Below are positions 51,644 to 63,600 of a DNA stretch of 64,000 nucleotides, in pieces (position 1 is the first letter of the stretch; each line of letters begins with the position of its first letter). The position numbers and the translations under genes were made by a program. This DNA comes from CAWAMR01 sp963783095 (GTDB lineage Bacteria > Planctomycetota > Planctomycetia > Gemmatales > Gemmataceae). The notes below the pieces were generated by a model, which was not told where the DNA came from, did no database searches, and saw only the letters and a program-made list of their open reading frames with translations. The DNA is taken from the NCBI GenBank assembly GCA_963783095.1, contig CAWAMR010000019.1:1-64000 (forward strand), in the 5' to 3' direction.

Positions 51644-53973
51644 CTACTTCATCACTTTCCACCGCAATATGGTCAGCGACAGCGCAGGAAACTTGTATTC
51701 AAACTGTCCTGCCGGCGCAGCGAATTTCGATTTTTCAACTTGCACGCGCTCGGGTTTCCCGAAACTGTTTGTGACATCCGGTTCACCGGCTTTTTCTCGA
51801 TCCGACAAAGTCCAAATTTCAATCTCTCGCTTCTCATTGCCGATCGCCGAGAGATCGAGTTGACGGGCAACCGTCTCCAGGCCGGAATTTACCGCGAAGA
51901 GAATAACCGCATCGCCTTTGGGAGTGAGCGTGGCACTCAGATCCGGTGCCAGGTTCGCCGGCAGGTTCGAGATAATCTTCAAGGGCCGATTGCCCGCCAG
52001 CGTGGCATAGAGTTGCTGGGCGTAATAGGTCGGCGTCTTGTAGAGCCGATGGTTGTCGGTCTGTATGATCCCGGAACAAAAACTATTGGTCAGGTTCGAG
52101 CGATTCGCGATCTCGACCACGTCGCAATGCCGGTGCATGAGGTTGTGGTAACGGGAACAGGCCAGGGCGTTCTCCAGTGTCCACAACATCGCGCGTCGGG
52201 GGCCGATATCTCCGGCAGTGGTGTTCCATTCCGTCACGGCGATCTTGATTGCCTTCTTGGGAGCATGTTCCCGAATCATCCTGCGAATGTTTGCGATGTC
52301 GTTTTCCGCCCCGGCAAGGTTGGCGATAGAGTAGTGGTGCGGGCAAACATATTCGAGCCATTCCGCGCCGTTGCGCAAAACTCCCGGTGTGGGATAACTG
52401 GAAAGAAGCTTGATGTTGGGGTCGGTCTCTTTCATGGCTCTGGCATAGGCGGCCAGTCCATCCTCGTAATCCTTGCCCGAACGCTCGTTGCCGATTTGCC
52501 AGTACTTGATGCCGTAAGGTTCCTTGTGGCCGTTCTTGACGCGCAGCTTGCCCATCGGCGTGTTGGCTGTGCCATTGAAATACTCGATTTGCTCGGCCGA
52601 GTCGCGCGGCGTCCGTCCCGTGACGCGGACGCAAAGCAATGGTTCCGCACCAACAAGCTTGCATAGCTGGACGATCTCTTCAAGTCCTGGGCCGGTGGGC
52701 TGCAAGCCACCCCAGGCCCGCAACGGTTTGCGCTGATCGGGATCGCCGATGGTGTCCTTCCACTCGAAACCGCCATACCCAGGCTCATCCAGGGCACTGC
52801 CTCCAAAGCGGATGACACCGGGCTTCAATTCACGAATCGCCTCGACTACATCGCGACGCCAGCCTGAAACGGAGTCTTCCGGCATCAAGGACAAATTGTC
52901 GAGCCACACGGTCCCGGGGCCAGTGTATGTGATGGTCAGGCTCGCATCGGCAGCAGTTTCCGTCGCAGCGAGTTTGGCCGTGTATTTTTTCCAATCGCCC
53001 GTTGCCTCAAACTTGCAGGTTGCAAGAACTTTTCCTTCCCGGCGCAAGTAACTTGAACCGCTCCTTTCACTCCTTCCTGCCGAAAATAGCCGGTGAAATT
53101 GCAGGGGACATCGCGTTGAACTGCAATGCCATCCTGAGAAATGCCGACCGTACAAGGTGCGCCCGCCGGGACTGATATTTTCTGAGCCAACTTGCCGCCG
53201 ACGGGTTTGTTGGTGTCGCGGACAAAATCGGCTCGATTGGTAGCGCTGAAAGGATGCCAGGGTTTCTCGCGGAAGTCGGTCTCTTTCAGATAGTAAAAGT
53301 TATAGGGGCTTAAACCTTCGAAGCCGCCGTCATAAAGTTTCTCCGCCCACATGCCGGGAACCAGATCGCAAAGATACTCGATGAACTGGCCGTACTGCAT
53401 CGGGTTGATCTTGCCGTCGGTGAGGAATTCGCGGGTAATTTTCAGAGGAGCGCGAGCGAGATCGACTTCTTCCAGCCGCAGGCCGTCGAACCAGGCCGTC
53501 CCGGTACCCTTGCCGAAGCCGACGAAGAATACGCAGATGCGCACTTTGCCGTCGGCTGGCGTCATGAAGGGGATCGACTCTTCGGTCCAGTCGGTGTCGC
53601 CGCCATGATTCGTACCGCCGGCGATGATGCCTTTGCCGCCGGGATTTTGAACCTGAAATGTGCCGAAAACAGGTGCGCTGGATGGGTCGAGTCCACGAGT
53701 GCGAACCCAGCCGAGCAAACGATAACATCGTCCAGGCCGGAGTGTGACTTCCTGTCCCAGTGCGGTGTCGGACTTTTCAGCGGCCTTGATCCGAAGCGAT
53801 AGTTTACCTTCGTGCAATACGGTGGCATCAGAGTCGATCTGAGAATCTGCACCGTATACATGCACCGACCAGCCTTCGGTTTTCTTTTCAAAGCCGGGAT
53901 TTGTCAATTCGCCGCCAACGGCACTGGACGGGAATAACAGCACGGGAAGTGCCAACAATAGTATCCATCGCAT
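51644..53973 (-). CDS. GH51-like alpha-L-arabinofuranosidase, exported, one frameshift
   Basis: About 775 residues. A signal peptide (RWILLLALPVLLFPSSAVGG) is followed by a carbohydrate-binding-like beta domain (GELTNPGFEKKTEGWSVHVY, FDGLRLEEVDLARAP). The catalytic part starts KINPMQYGQFIEYL. The acid/base Glu is in KYWQIGNERSGKDYEDG near 52490, and the nucleophile Glu in KIAVTEWNTTAGDIGP near 52220. One shift near 53050 splits the gene. The family removes terminal arabinose from plant polysaccharides. With the GH44-like gene at 57770 it suggests hemicellulose use. The start at 53973 was chosen for the signal peptide; 54060 is possible. Confidence 0.8.
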
Positions 53974-54058
53974 AATTGATGCCTGAAAACTTGACATTCC
54001 CTCAAAATGCGAGAAAATTCTGAAAAAGGAATGTCTTGGTCTATTATAGGAGAGAAAC

Positions 54059-54274
54059 ATGTCCGATCAGCCAAATGTCGAACAACGATTGGCAACACTG
54101 GAAAAGGCAGTAGCTGAAATTCAATCGCAATTGAAAACCCACCCAGTGGCACCAGATTGGATCGAACGGATCAGCGGATCGATGAAAGATAAACCGGAAT
54201 TCCTTGAAGTCCTTGAATACGGGAGACAATTCCGCCAAGTTGACCGCCCTAAAGATGAAGAGGTTTTGGAATGA
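54059..54274 (+). CDS. Antitoxin-like small protein of a VapBC-type pair
   Basis: 71 residues: MSDQPNVEQRLATLEKAVAE, with a coiled-coil heptad pattern, and YGRQFRQVDRPKDEEVLE at the end. Unlike classical VapB it has no obvious DNA-binding fold. Its TGA overlaps the toxin ATG (54271-54274), so they are translated together. It is divergent from the GH51-like gene. The role as antitoxin is inferred from the overlap and from the toxin. Confidence 0.65.
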   Translation: MSDQPNVEQRLATLEKAVAEIQSQLKTHPVAPDWIERISGSMKDKPEFLEVLEYGRQFRQVDRPKDEEVLE

Positions 54275-54699
54275 CGTATCTTTTCGACACCGATCACATC
54301 AGTATCTTGCAAACGCAGGCCGGAACCGATTATGATGCCTTAGTCGCAAGGATGGCAACGATATCTCTCACAGACGTTGCATATTCAATCATAAGCCTTC
54401 AAGAGCAACTTCTTGGTTGTCATACCTATTTGTCAAGGGCCCGAACCTCGACTCATCTCGTGAGAGGCTACGAGATGTTGCGTAGAGCCTTCCAAGATTT
54501 CTCAGCAGTTGCACTCATCGACTTCGATTCGACAGCCGGCGCGACCTTCGATAGCCTCATCCGTCTGAGAATTCGCATCTCCACAATGGATCTGCGAATC
54601 GCCGCCATAGCCCTATCGCAAGGATTGATCCTTCTGACACGGAATGCACGAGACTTCTCGAAGGTGCCTGGGCTTATCACCGAAGATTGGACGATCTAA
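54271..54699 (+). CDS. PIN-domain toxin (VapC-like)
   Basis: 142 residues with the PIN ribonuclease acidic residues. The first Asp lies in YLFDTDHISIL at residue 6. A Glu lies in IISLQEQLLG near 44. The third and fourth lie in STMDLRIAAIAL near 107 and LLTRNARDFSKVPGL near 125. It is intact and of normal length. It probably cleaves tRNA or rRNA when the antitoxin is lost. It ends only three bases before the convergent FAD/Fe-S gene. Confidence 0.8.
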   Translation: MTYLFDTDHISILQTQAGTDYDALVARMATISLTDVAYSIISLQEQLLGCHTYLSRARTSTHLVRGYEMLRRAFQDFSAVALIDFDSTAGATFDSLIRLRIRISTMDLRIAAIALSQGLILLTRNARDFSKVPGLITEDWTI

Positions 54700-54702
54700 A
54701 CT

Positions 54703-57587
54703 TCACCCCAACCTCTCCGCGAGCAACTGCAATGGATGAAGTGCCTTCCTTCCCGTCAAGTCTCGGATTTGGTGCCGGCACGATGTTCCTGTTGCCACAA
54801 TGATCGCATCAGGCTCTGCCTTCACTGCCGGGATCAATTGAAGATTGGCAATCTTCACGCTCAAATCGTAATGCTCTTTCTCGAAACCAAACGCACCCGC
54901 CATCCCGCAACATCCCGCGTCAAGCGTCGTGACCTCCAAACCGGGAACCTGTTGCAGCGCTTGGGTTGTGCCTTTGACTCCGCAGAGTGCCCGCTGATGA
55001 CAGTGGCCGTGGAAGAGACACTTTTGATTGTTCTGAGTGTCGGCAACGATCTTGAACCCGGAATCGCGAATCCGTTCGCCAACCCAGCCATCCGCCAGTT
55101 GGACAACTGCGGCGACTTTCTCCGCTTCCGGTCCAGGCACCAGCTCCGGCCATTCGTCCATCAATGTCAGGACGCAACTGGGTTCCAGTCCCAGTATCGG
55201 AATCCCGCTTTCGATGCGCTGGGCAATTCCCGGCAGTTGGGCTGAAATCAGTGTCCGCGCTTCCTTGAGAAATCCTTTGCTGATAAGAGCACGCCCGCAA
55301 CAAATGGGGTTGACCAGTTCCACGGCCACGCCCAGTCGATCCAACACCGTCACTGCTGCCCGTCCAATTTCAGGCTCGTTGAAAGTCGTGAAACAGTCGT
55401 CGAAAAGCAAGGCGCGAGTCGCCGAGGAAGCGGCTATGTCTGAGCGATTGCGATGGGAGAACCATTTGCGGAAATGATCGGCATGAAATTCGGGCAGGCT
55501 GCGCCGGCGGTCGATACCGGCAACCTTTTCCAGCAGCCAGCGCGTGATGCCGCGCCGATTGAGCCAGTTCATCGCGCCGGCGATCTTCGATCCAAAGCGA
55601 TTGATCCGATCGATGTGAGCCAGGAAAAAATGCCCCAGGGGCCGGATTCGGCGCGTGTAAAAGGCTTGCAGGAACTCGGCTTTTAACTTGGCCAAATCGA
55701 CATTGCTCGGGCATTCCGACTTGCAAGCCTTGCAGCTCAGGCACAGATCCATGACTTCCATCACCCAGCGCTCGGTCAACGGCGCTTGACCGTTCTGCGT
55801 GCCTTCCGAGAATGCCAGCCTGAGGGCATTGGCCCGGCCACGCGTGTTGTCGCGCTCATCGCGAGTGGCACGAAAGGACGGGCACATCGCACCACCCTGG
55901 GTCTTTCGGCAAACCCCAGCACCGTTACACAACTCGATCGAACGGAAGAATCCCTCCTGCCGGCGATAGTCGAAAATGGTCTCCACTGGGGCAGGGTGAT
56001 AGTCCTGGTAACGAAGATTCTCCGTCATGGCCGGTGCATCGACCACCTTGCCGGGATTGAAGAGATTGTGAGGATCGAAAGTATGCTTGATCTGGCGAAA
56101 TGCTTCGTAGACAACGGGGCCAAACATTTTCCGATTCCATTCGCTGCGCACCAGTCCATCGCCATGTTCTCCGCTCAGCGATCCGCCATAGGCCAAAACC
56201 AGATCGGTGACGTCCTCCATGATCGCCCGCATCCGGATGACATCGCCCCGATCTTTCAGATTCAAGACCGGACGGATGTGCAAGCAGCCGACGCTGGCAT
56301 GGCCGTAAAACGCCCCGTCCGTTCCATGACTCTGCAAAAGCTCCCGGAATCGGCCGGCAAATTCGGGTAGCCGGTCCGGCGCTACCGCACAATCCTCGCA
56401 AAATGTGACCGGTTTTCCGTCGCCAGGCATCCCATACAGAAGCGGCATCGCGGCCCGGCGAAGATTCCACAAGGGTTCCCGGATGGAAGCATCGATGGCC
56501 GGAACCAGCGCTGTCACTCCCGGTACTTCCTTGAGTCGATTCCGGAGTCGATCGATGCGATCGGTAACCTCAGCTGCGTCGTCGCTGGAAAACTCGACCA
56601 TCAACAATGCTGCGGGTTGGCCCTCAATGGCTGCCATCATGTCGCGGAAGGACCGCTGCTTTCGCGCCAAAGCGATCAGCATGGTGTCCATTAACTCCAC
56701 CGCCGATGGAGAGAACTCCAGGCAGGCCGCCACTGCATCTAGACAAGCTGGGAGCGATTCAAAGTGGGGTACGAGAATGCCGCGATGTTTGGGCCGGGGC
56801 ACCAGGTTCAATTCCATTTCCGATGCGAAGCCGAGAGTCCCTTCGCTGCCGACCAGCAAGGGAACCAGCGACTTTGGATTTCGCTTTTCGGGTCGGGGAT
56901 TGTCGAGTACATCGACCAGGTTGTAGCCACTGACCCGGCGGATAATCCTGGGGAACCGAAGTCGAATCTCATCGGCATTTTCGTGCAATAATCCGCTGAG
57001 TTTCCCGGTAGAGACCCGTGGTCGGAATGGAATCGTAGTCGAATTCCGTCAAATTGCCATCGCTGAGAATCATTTTCACAGCGCGGACGTGATCGACCAT
57101 TTTTCCGTAGACGATCGACCGCGCCACCGGCCGAGTTATTGCCGAGCATTCCTCCCAGCGTGGCCCGGTTGCTGGTTGCGACTTCGGGACCAAATTGCAA
57201 TCCGTGAATGGCCAGAGCACTGTTGAGATGATCCAGAACAACGCCGGGTTGAACGCGAGCTTTTTTGCCGGCGACATCGATTGGTCCGATCGCATTGAGA
57301 TACTTTGAGCAATCGATGACAAGCCCCGCGCCAATGGACTGGCCCGACAAACTGGTGCCGCCACCGCGCGGAACGATCGGCGTATGGGTCTCCAGAGCAA
57401 TTTGAACGGCTGCCAGCAGGTCGGCTTCCGATCTGGGAATGATCACCCCCAAGGGCCGAATCTGATAGATGCTGGCATCGGTGCTGTAGAGTTTGCGGGA
57501 GGTTGAATCAAAGCGCACCTCACCCGCGATATGCTTGCGGAGATGTTGGAGAAGGGCATCCCGTTTTTCAGCGGCAAAGTCGTGCAT
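54703..57587 (-). CDS. FAD-linked oxidoreductase fused to a Fe-S (CCG) module, frameshifted
   Basis: About 960 residues. The N-terminal FAD_binding_4 domain has TPIVPRGGGTSLSGQSIG near residue 66 and GGMLGNNSAGG near 145. The central part is the FAD-linked oxidase C-terminal type domain (VPRPKHRGILVPHFESLPAC). Two 4Fe-4S ligand clusters follow (CNGAGVCRKTQGGAMCP and CLSCKACKSECP). The C-terminal CCG-type segments read CLFHGHCHQRAL and DAGCCGMAGAFGFEKEHY. It fuses GlcD- and GlcF-like parts, as in D-lactate/D-2-hydroxyglutarate dehydrogenases. Shifts lie near 57115 and 57000. The donor substrate is not known. Confidence 0.8.
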
Positions 57588-57644
57588 CCGGGAATTATAT
57601 CCCGTGCGGGCAAAGCACGTCAGACGACAGAAAACAAAATGCAG

Positions 57645-57746
57645 GCTAACCACAGAGTCACAGAGAACACAGAGAAATACGACCAGAGAGAAAATGAATC
57701 TCTCTGCATTTGTCTTCTCTGTGTTCTCTGTGACTCTGTGGTTAGC
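57645..57746. repeat. Perfect 32-bp inverted repeat, copy 2 of the family at 37645
   Basis: 57645-57676 and 57715-57746 are exact inverted copies. Both copies of the family share TAACCACAGAGTCACAGAGA. The loop is 38 bases and itself has a small GAGAGA...TCTCTC hairpin. It lies between the FAD/Fe-S start and the GH44-like stop. Confidence 0.85.
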
Positions 57747-57769
57747 TTGTCTTTTTTCCCTTTCTGGTG

Positions 57770-59548
57770 CTACTCCACAATCAGAATAGTCGCTGATCCC
57801 GCCGGGAGGGTCATGGCGATCTTACCGCTGATCGTAGTGGCCTCTTTCTCAACCTCAGTGTATTTGCCTTCCTGATCGAAGCGCCAAACGCGCATTTTGC
57901 CTTTCAGGTTTGGCACGTCCAGTTTCAGCGCACAATCGCCGCCGAGATTCTTGTTCACCACCACGATCGTTTTCGCTCCATCCGTCGATCTTCGTGCGGC
58001 GTACACCGCAACATCCTCACGATCAATCTTCGATGGGAGATATTCATCTCCGAATCGACCGCCCTTGCCGTCGTAATTGCGGAACAGTTTCCATGCCAAA
58101 ATCTGCGAGCCTTCCGGTGTCGACCAGATGAATCCCAGATCGACTTTCTCCCGGCTCATGATCCCGAAGACATCAGCTTGGGCAAGAGCACCCGTGATAT
58201 TGTCTGCACCGCCAAAGTTGTACTCGCCAATCGCCAGTTCCATTCCCGGGTTGTGCTTTTCGATCCAGCGGTGGGCGCGGCGAATCAGGGCGGTTGGCCG
58301 GCGATCGCAGGCGTGGCTGCACCAGGATTCCTGCTCGTATTCCGGATCCCACAAATCGCGCGTCGATCGAAGTCGCAATTCATTCAGGACAAGGTCACTG
58401 CCTTTGCCGTCGTAGGGTGTTTTACCATTCTGTTTGCACTGGGGATACCAGTGAAAATCAAACACATCCACCAGCGATTTCCCGTGCTTTTTCTTGTACT
58501 CACCGCACTTATAGATAAACCATTCGGCCAGCGGCATGCCGTCGTGAGCTTTGAAATCGGGTTTCGATGCGTAGTTGTCGTATTTCTTATCCTTGGCCGA
58601 ATAGAACAGATCGGTCCAACCCCAACTGCAAAAGCCAGCGACTTTGGCGGTCGGATCGGCTTTCTTGATGGCTTCGGCATAGGCTACCGTTCGCTCCCAC
58701 AACTCATCGTAACCGACCGGATCCTTGCGAACATCGGCGTGCGTTTCATCCCAGAGCATCGGTTCGTTATCGAGTACCCAGTAGGCAACGCCTCGCTTCC
58801 CCGAAGCAGGCTTGGCCGCACCCGCTTCACGGACGGCCAGGGTTACGGCCTCAGCGATAAATTCAGGGTTCACCTCAATCGATGAATCGCGCGGGTCATT
58901 CTCTCGAATCGGCTTGCCGGTATGAAGAATCCCGTTGCCGACATCCGAATTCCAAGGCTCAACGCGCTGTTGCCTGCCGTATTTTTGGACCGAATAACTC
59001 GAACTGCTGTGGTCTTTGGCAACCCAACCCATCATGGGAATGGTCATATAGGAAGTTGCCCCGACGCTTTGATTGGTCCTGATCTGGCGGAGATAGGCAT
59101 TCTCGGACAAGTCCCGAATCGGCTCCCCACGATTGAAGAAAAACCAATCCTTTCCGCAGTTATGTGCGTTGATCTTCCAGTTATAGCGCGTTGAGGTATT
59201 GCCGCCCCAACGTGTGATCGGCAATCCGAACTCCTGGAGGAATTTCGGCGGCAACGTGCAGACGCCGTAAATGGCATCCGGTATGGTGTGGCTCGGCTTG
59301 ATCGAAACCGATGCAGAGGCACGGAAGTCGATGAGCCTGGGGAATCGCGGCATGGAGGCCGTGAACGGTCCTGTCGAATCCGCGCTTGCCGAAACGAATT
59401 CAGGACCATTTTCCTCGACCTTGTTGGAGCTGTTTGAAGCGCGGCGATCGCCGCCAAGCACGGGTTTTCCTGCTTTGTACCAATAGCCTGCGACGAGTGT
59501 GCCGGTGAATGCACCTACAAGCATCAAATCCCGAAATCCGCAGGCCAT
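57770..59548 (-). CDS. GH44-like endoglucanase / xyloglucanase, exported
   Basis: Intact, 592 residues. A signal/anchor (LMLVGAFTGTLVAGYWYKAG) is followed by FGLPITRWGGNTSTRYNWKI, the GH44 N-terminal signature. The acid/base Glu is in YWVLDNEPMLWDETHADV, and the nucleophile Glu in MELAIGEYNFGGADNITG. A C-terminal beta-sandwich (KTIVVVNKNLGGDCALKLDV) follows. Members cleave beta-1,4-glucan or xyloglucan. The enzyme is probably outside the cytoplasm. No regulatory site is seen next to it. Confidence 0.85.
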   Translation of the reverse strand: MACGFRDLMLVGAFTGTLVAGYWYKAGKPVLGGDRRASNSSNKVEENGPEFVSASADSTGPFTASMPRFPRLIDFRASASVSIKPSHTIPDAIYGVCTLPPKFLQEFGLPITRWGGNTSTRYNWKINAHNCGKDWFFFNRGEPIRDLSENAYLRQIRTNQSVGATSYMTIPMMGWVAKDHSSSSYSVQKYGRQQRVEPWNSDVGNGILHTGKPIRENDPRDSSIEVNPEFIAEAVTLAVREAGAAKPASGKRGVAYWVLDNEPMLWDETHADVRKDPVGYDELWERTVAYAEAIKKADPTAKVAGFCSWGWTDLFYSAKDKKYDNYASKPDFKAHDGMPLAEWFIYKCGEYKKKHGKSLVDVFDFHWYPQCKQNGKTPYDGKGSDLVLNELRLRSTRDLWDPEYEQESWCSHACDRRPTALIRRAHRWIEKHNPGMELAIGEYNFGGADNITGALAQADVFGIMSREKVDLGFIWSTPEGSQILAWKLFRNYDGKGGRFGDEYLPSKIDREDVAVYAARRSTDGAKTIVVVNKNLGGDCALKLDVPNLKGKMRVWRFDQEGKYTEVEKEATTISGKIAMTLPAGSATILIVE

Positions 59549-60073
59549 GCTTCTTCCTCAAAGAGTGAATACTTCGATCCAATTCAAAACGACTCGCAAA
59601 GATAGAACATTCTCTTTGCTCACGCCAACCCTCATCGGCGGCATTTTTCGCTTTTCTTTCCCATGCGAAACATTCGGATTCTTCGGTATACCTTCACATT
59701 GGGCAGGGATGAACGCTGTTTTTTTCCTGTTTTCCATTCAATCGGCCTTCCCGGCGCGAGAAATCACAAGAATACCCTTCATATCTTGCCCAAAGCCCTT
59801 GCTCCTGCGTCCAAGTTGCAATATAGTTAAATATCCGAATTTTTGGCAAATGTTCATCTGGACAACTTCAGACTGAGTTCGTAAGAGCAGGCGAGCGGCG
59901 GGATTTCTTCGCTTCTTTTTCACGACTCAGCACACCGCCGGCTCATTGCCTGTTGGCACCGTTCCTCTCCCAGGATTGCTTTTCTTATGAAAAATGCCGC
60001 GTTACGCGGCGAGATCCCCGGACCTTAACCGGCCCCCGGAGCCCGTCTGCGCATTCGTGGAAGGAGGACTTCC
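59549..60073. other. Non-coding region with a possible promoter for the gene at 60074
   Basis: No gene I can support. TTGCTC at 59799-59804 and TATAGT at 59822-59827 are separated by 17 bases and point to the gene at 60074. The long leader has a perfect GCCGCG-TTA-CGCGGC hairpin at 59996-60010 and ends in AAGGAGG before the ATG. Confidence 0.35.
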
Positions 60074-60630
60074 ATGTCCGGTCACGAAATCGCCATGGCG
60101 ATCAGTCTGCTCGTCGCCCCGCCGGGAACTCCTTATCCGGACATCCCCGCTGAAGAGTGGTCGGGCCTGCAAACGGCGATACACCATATTGCCGTGAGCT
60201 GGGAGATCATGGACCCTCGTGAAGTCAAGTTCCTGCTCACCAGGCAGGAGGACATGAACGAGGATCTGAACCTTCTGCGCAAACGATATCACGACCTGCA
60301 AGATGCGCCGCGCGTCAATGATAGCCTGCGCTTCCCGACCGAAAAATCGTCAATGACATGCTCACGTTCAATCGGGGCTTTCGGCGCTATGTCGACATGA
60401 AAACCAATCTGGAGCCCGATCGCCGCGCCGACTACGGCGAGGCCTTGCGCGAAACCGATCGGCTCTACCAGGTTTGGGATGCGGTACGCGATGCGCGGTG
60501 TGATTTTTACTATGTGAATGTGCGTCGACAAGCACTCAAGCGAGTTCGTGAACTGGTGGGTCCGGAGGCGTATTATAACGCGAATCTACCGCCGAGCGTT
60601 CCGACATGGCGATTTCAAGAGATGCGATAA
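60074..60630 (+). CDS. Unknown helical protein, one frameshift
   Basis: About 185 residues: MSGHEIAMAISLLVAPPGTP, then EILTR-type helical sequence (REVKFLLTRQEDMNEDLNLL). After a shift near 60340 it reads DMLTFNRGFRRYVDMKTNLE and LYQVWDAVRDARCDFYYVNV. An excellent AAGGAGGA sequence lies six bases before the ATG. Helix-rich, without a signal peptide. No family was recognised. Its 3' end faces the kinase-WD40 gene on the other strand. Confidence 0.55.
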
Positions 60631-60697
60631 CAAGATCCTGGCAAGCAGAACCCTGCCAGAAAACTTGGTGGATGCGAGCAACGTGAGCGTCGTGGCG

Positions 60698-63600
60698 TCA
60701 GCCTTGAACAACAACAATGTCCGCAACCGTCGGTGCCAAGAATCTCCGATCCTCCGCAAAAATCCATCGGCGTGCTATTGCGGTCCGCTCCAAACCGCGC
60801 AGCGGGTCGTCGGCCGGCGAGCCCAGTTCCACGGGCGGTTTCGGGAAGGGTGGCTTTTTCTCCCCGACCACTCGATCCCCCAGCGCGACCAGACGCAGGA
60901 CGTAGACGGTCCCGTTCGCGTTCGACGTGAACAGGTAGCGGCCGTTCGAACTAAGTGCGAGCCGCTTGATTGGGCCGGCCAGTCGCCATTCCTTCAGCAC
61001 GCTGCCATCCAAAGCGGACCAGCGGACGAGGTGGCCAAAGTTCCCGAAATCGAAAATACTCTTGCCGTCCGGGGAAAACGTCGGCTGATTTCCGAAAAGC
61101 CCCTTTCTTTCATGCTTGAGTTCAACGAGTTCCTCGCCGGTAACAGTGTCATGGATTTTGTTTCCCAAGACGATGCGCCTGCCGTCAGGCGAGAAGTTCA
61201 TCGGCCCACCCCCGGCAAGGGTAAATCGTTCCTTCCCGCCGTTCGACTCGATAACCACCGTCCTCCGACTCCCGTTCGAGTAGATGGCGATGAGCTTGCT
61301 GTCGGGCGAGAGGGCCAGCCACCCGCCTGAAAACGTCAGTTTGATCGTGGTCGGCTCTTTCCAGGTCGATGTGTCCCAAAGTTTCAGTTCGTTGTCCGCT
61401 CCGGTAACAACGTGCTTACCGTCCCCCGAGATCGCGAACGCGAACCTGGGCGGGTATGTGCCGTGAGTGATCGACTCCAGGTTGTCGCCGTTGGCAGTTT
61501 CGTAGGCGCGCAACGCACCGTCGTTGAGGCTCCTGGCGACCAGGCGCGTGCCATCGGGCGAGAAGGCGGCCAAGTCGAACCGCTTTCCGAGCGCGAGCGA
61601 TAGTGCAACCCGGTCCTTGCGGGCAACCGTGTCCACCAACCGCAGCACGTTTTCGTGGGGCACGGCCATCATGGTCCCGTCGGCACTGACCTCGAGGAAA
61701 TTGAATGCCGGCTCGGGAGCAGGCGACAGACGCTTCCCGGTGGCCGCGTCGTACATCACGATTTCGTCGCTGTGGTTACCCGCGATACCCACAATACGCT
61801 TGCCGTCCTGGGAAAAGGCGAGAGCGGTATGGATCCCAGGGCCGTCGAAGCTCACAAGTTTTTTTCCCATCGTAGCATCGTAAAGGCCGTCCACAAGGAC
61901 GATACTCTTGCCGTCCGGCGACAGGGCAAAGCTACCGGAATAAGGGAGTTTCAGGTCACGCCATGCCTTGGTAGACAAATCCCACACCCGCACATAAGAA
62001 TCCCACCCACCCCTTGCTTTGTTCGATTCCATCACGCCGACCACGATACCCGCGGCATCCGGGGTAAAAACCGCGTGTGCTTGCCCAGCAGGGAGAAGGC
62101 TTTTTCGCTCCAACTCGGAGTGGATCTCCTTGCGAGCTGCCACGTCAAACACTTTGAAGAGTGTGAAGCTTTTCTCGCCAGTACCCTCGGACCAGTACAC
62201 CACTGCCAGAAGTTTGCCGTCCGCAGAGAATGCCGCACTACCAGGAAGAGCCCGAGAGGGCAAATCCGGCGGCAATTGTCCGGAAAGTCTGGCCACATGT
62301 TTCCCGGTCCTTGGATCCCAAAGGTCTAGCTCTCTAACTGCGATGGCGATGAGTTCGCCACCCGGCGCAGCGGCGATGGCTGGTGGGTAACTAAGCCCAG
62401 TCTCAGCACTGACGAGCTGCACTATCTTCTTGCCAGTGTCGATCTTCCACAACTGATAGATCCACTCGTTCCCTCGGACGGCCATATGGACGACTGCCCG
62501 TGCCTCAGGCAGGTAGGTGCTAGCATAGCTTTTGGGAAGTGTGAAGGAGTGCCGTTGCTTACCGGTGGCGACATCCCAGGACTTCGATGTATCGCCGTTC
62601 GAATCCAAGGCCGACCAACGTTGCGTCCCGTAGCGGTCCAGCGCGATCGCATCCTGGCCGTTCTCCGCGAAAGTGAGGAGGACCTGTCCGGACCAGTGAC
62701 GCCACACGTGACTGCCGAACACGGCCACCACCTCGTCCGGCAGCGATTCGACCGGCTCTTTCTTGGAGATGCTTTCGCGGGCGAGGCTACGCAGCGGGTC
62801 GCTTGGGTCCGGCTCGGACGGTTTCGGCTGAGGTAACTTTTCCTTCTTTTCCGCGACTGGCAAATCTCGCTCCCCGATCACTCGATCCCCTTGCGCGACT
62901 TGCAGTTTTCCTTTCAACAACTCGACTTTCAGCGTGACCGTTTCGCCTTTTCTGAGGACAAAATTGTCGGTCTCGAATTCAAGGTCGCCGCGCTTGATCT
63001 TGAGCCCTTGTTCACCGGGCTCGATCTTGATTTCGTGCGGACCGGCCCCTTTCACTACCGCGCCGGTCTTGGTCAACACCACTTCAACCGTTGGATCATC
63101 GATTTCGATGCGGATTACTCCGTCCTTGGTTTGCAGATAGAAGACTGCGGTCGCGGCAAGAGCGAACAGGAAGAACACCGCCGCGGCGGACGCGATCACC
63201 ACCTTGCCTGGCACGCGTCGACGGTGCGCCGCTGGCTGGGCCAGCTCGGCGGCAGGCATCGCCCTGACAACCGTGGGCGCGAATGTGGCGGGCGGAACAG
63301 GTGCCGCCGGTAGCGGCGCGGTGACCGCTCCGGCCAGCCAGTCCTGCAGTGCGTCCGCAAAGGCGCGAGCGCTCGCATAGCGCTGTTCGGGCCGCCGAGC
63401 CATTGCCTTGAGGACGATGGCCTCCAATGCCGGGTCAAGGCCAAGACAATGTTGCGAGAGCGAGGGCGGTGCCTCCAGCGCGATCTGGTAGATGATCTTC
63501 ATTGGGTTGCCCCGATAGGGCGGCTGGCCCGTGAGCAACTCGTAGAGAACAGCGCCAAGACTATAAACGTCAGCTGTCGGCCCGACCTCGTCGCCGCTCA

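Noticed and set aside
51392..52666. 424-codon plus-strand ORF
   Set aside because: It is antisense to the GH51-like gene, whose catalytic motifs are clear, and shows no protein-like motif.
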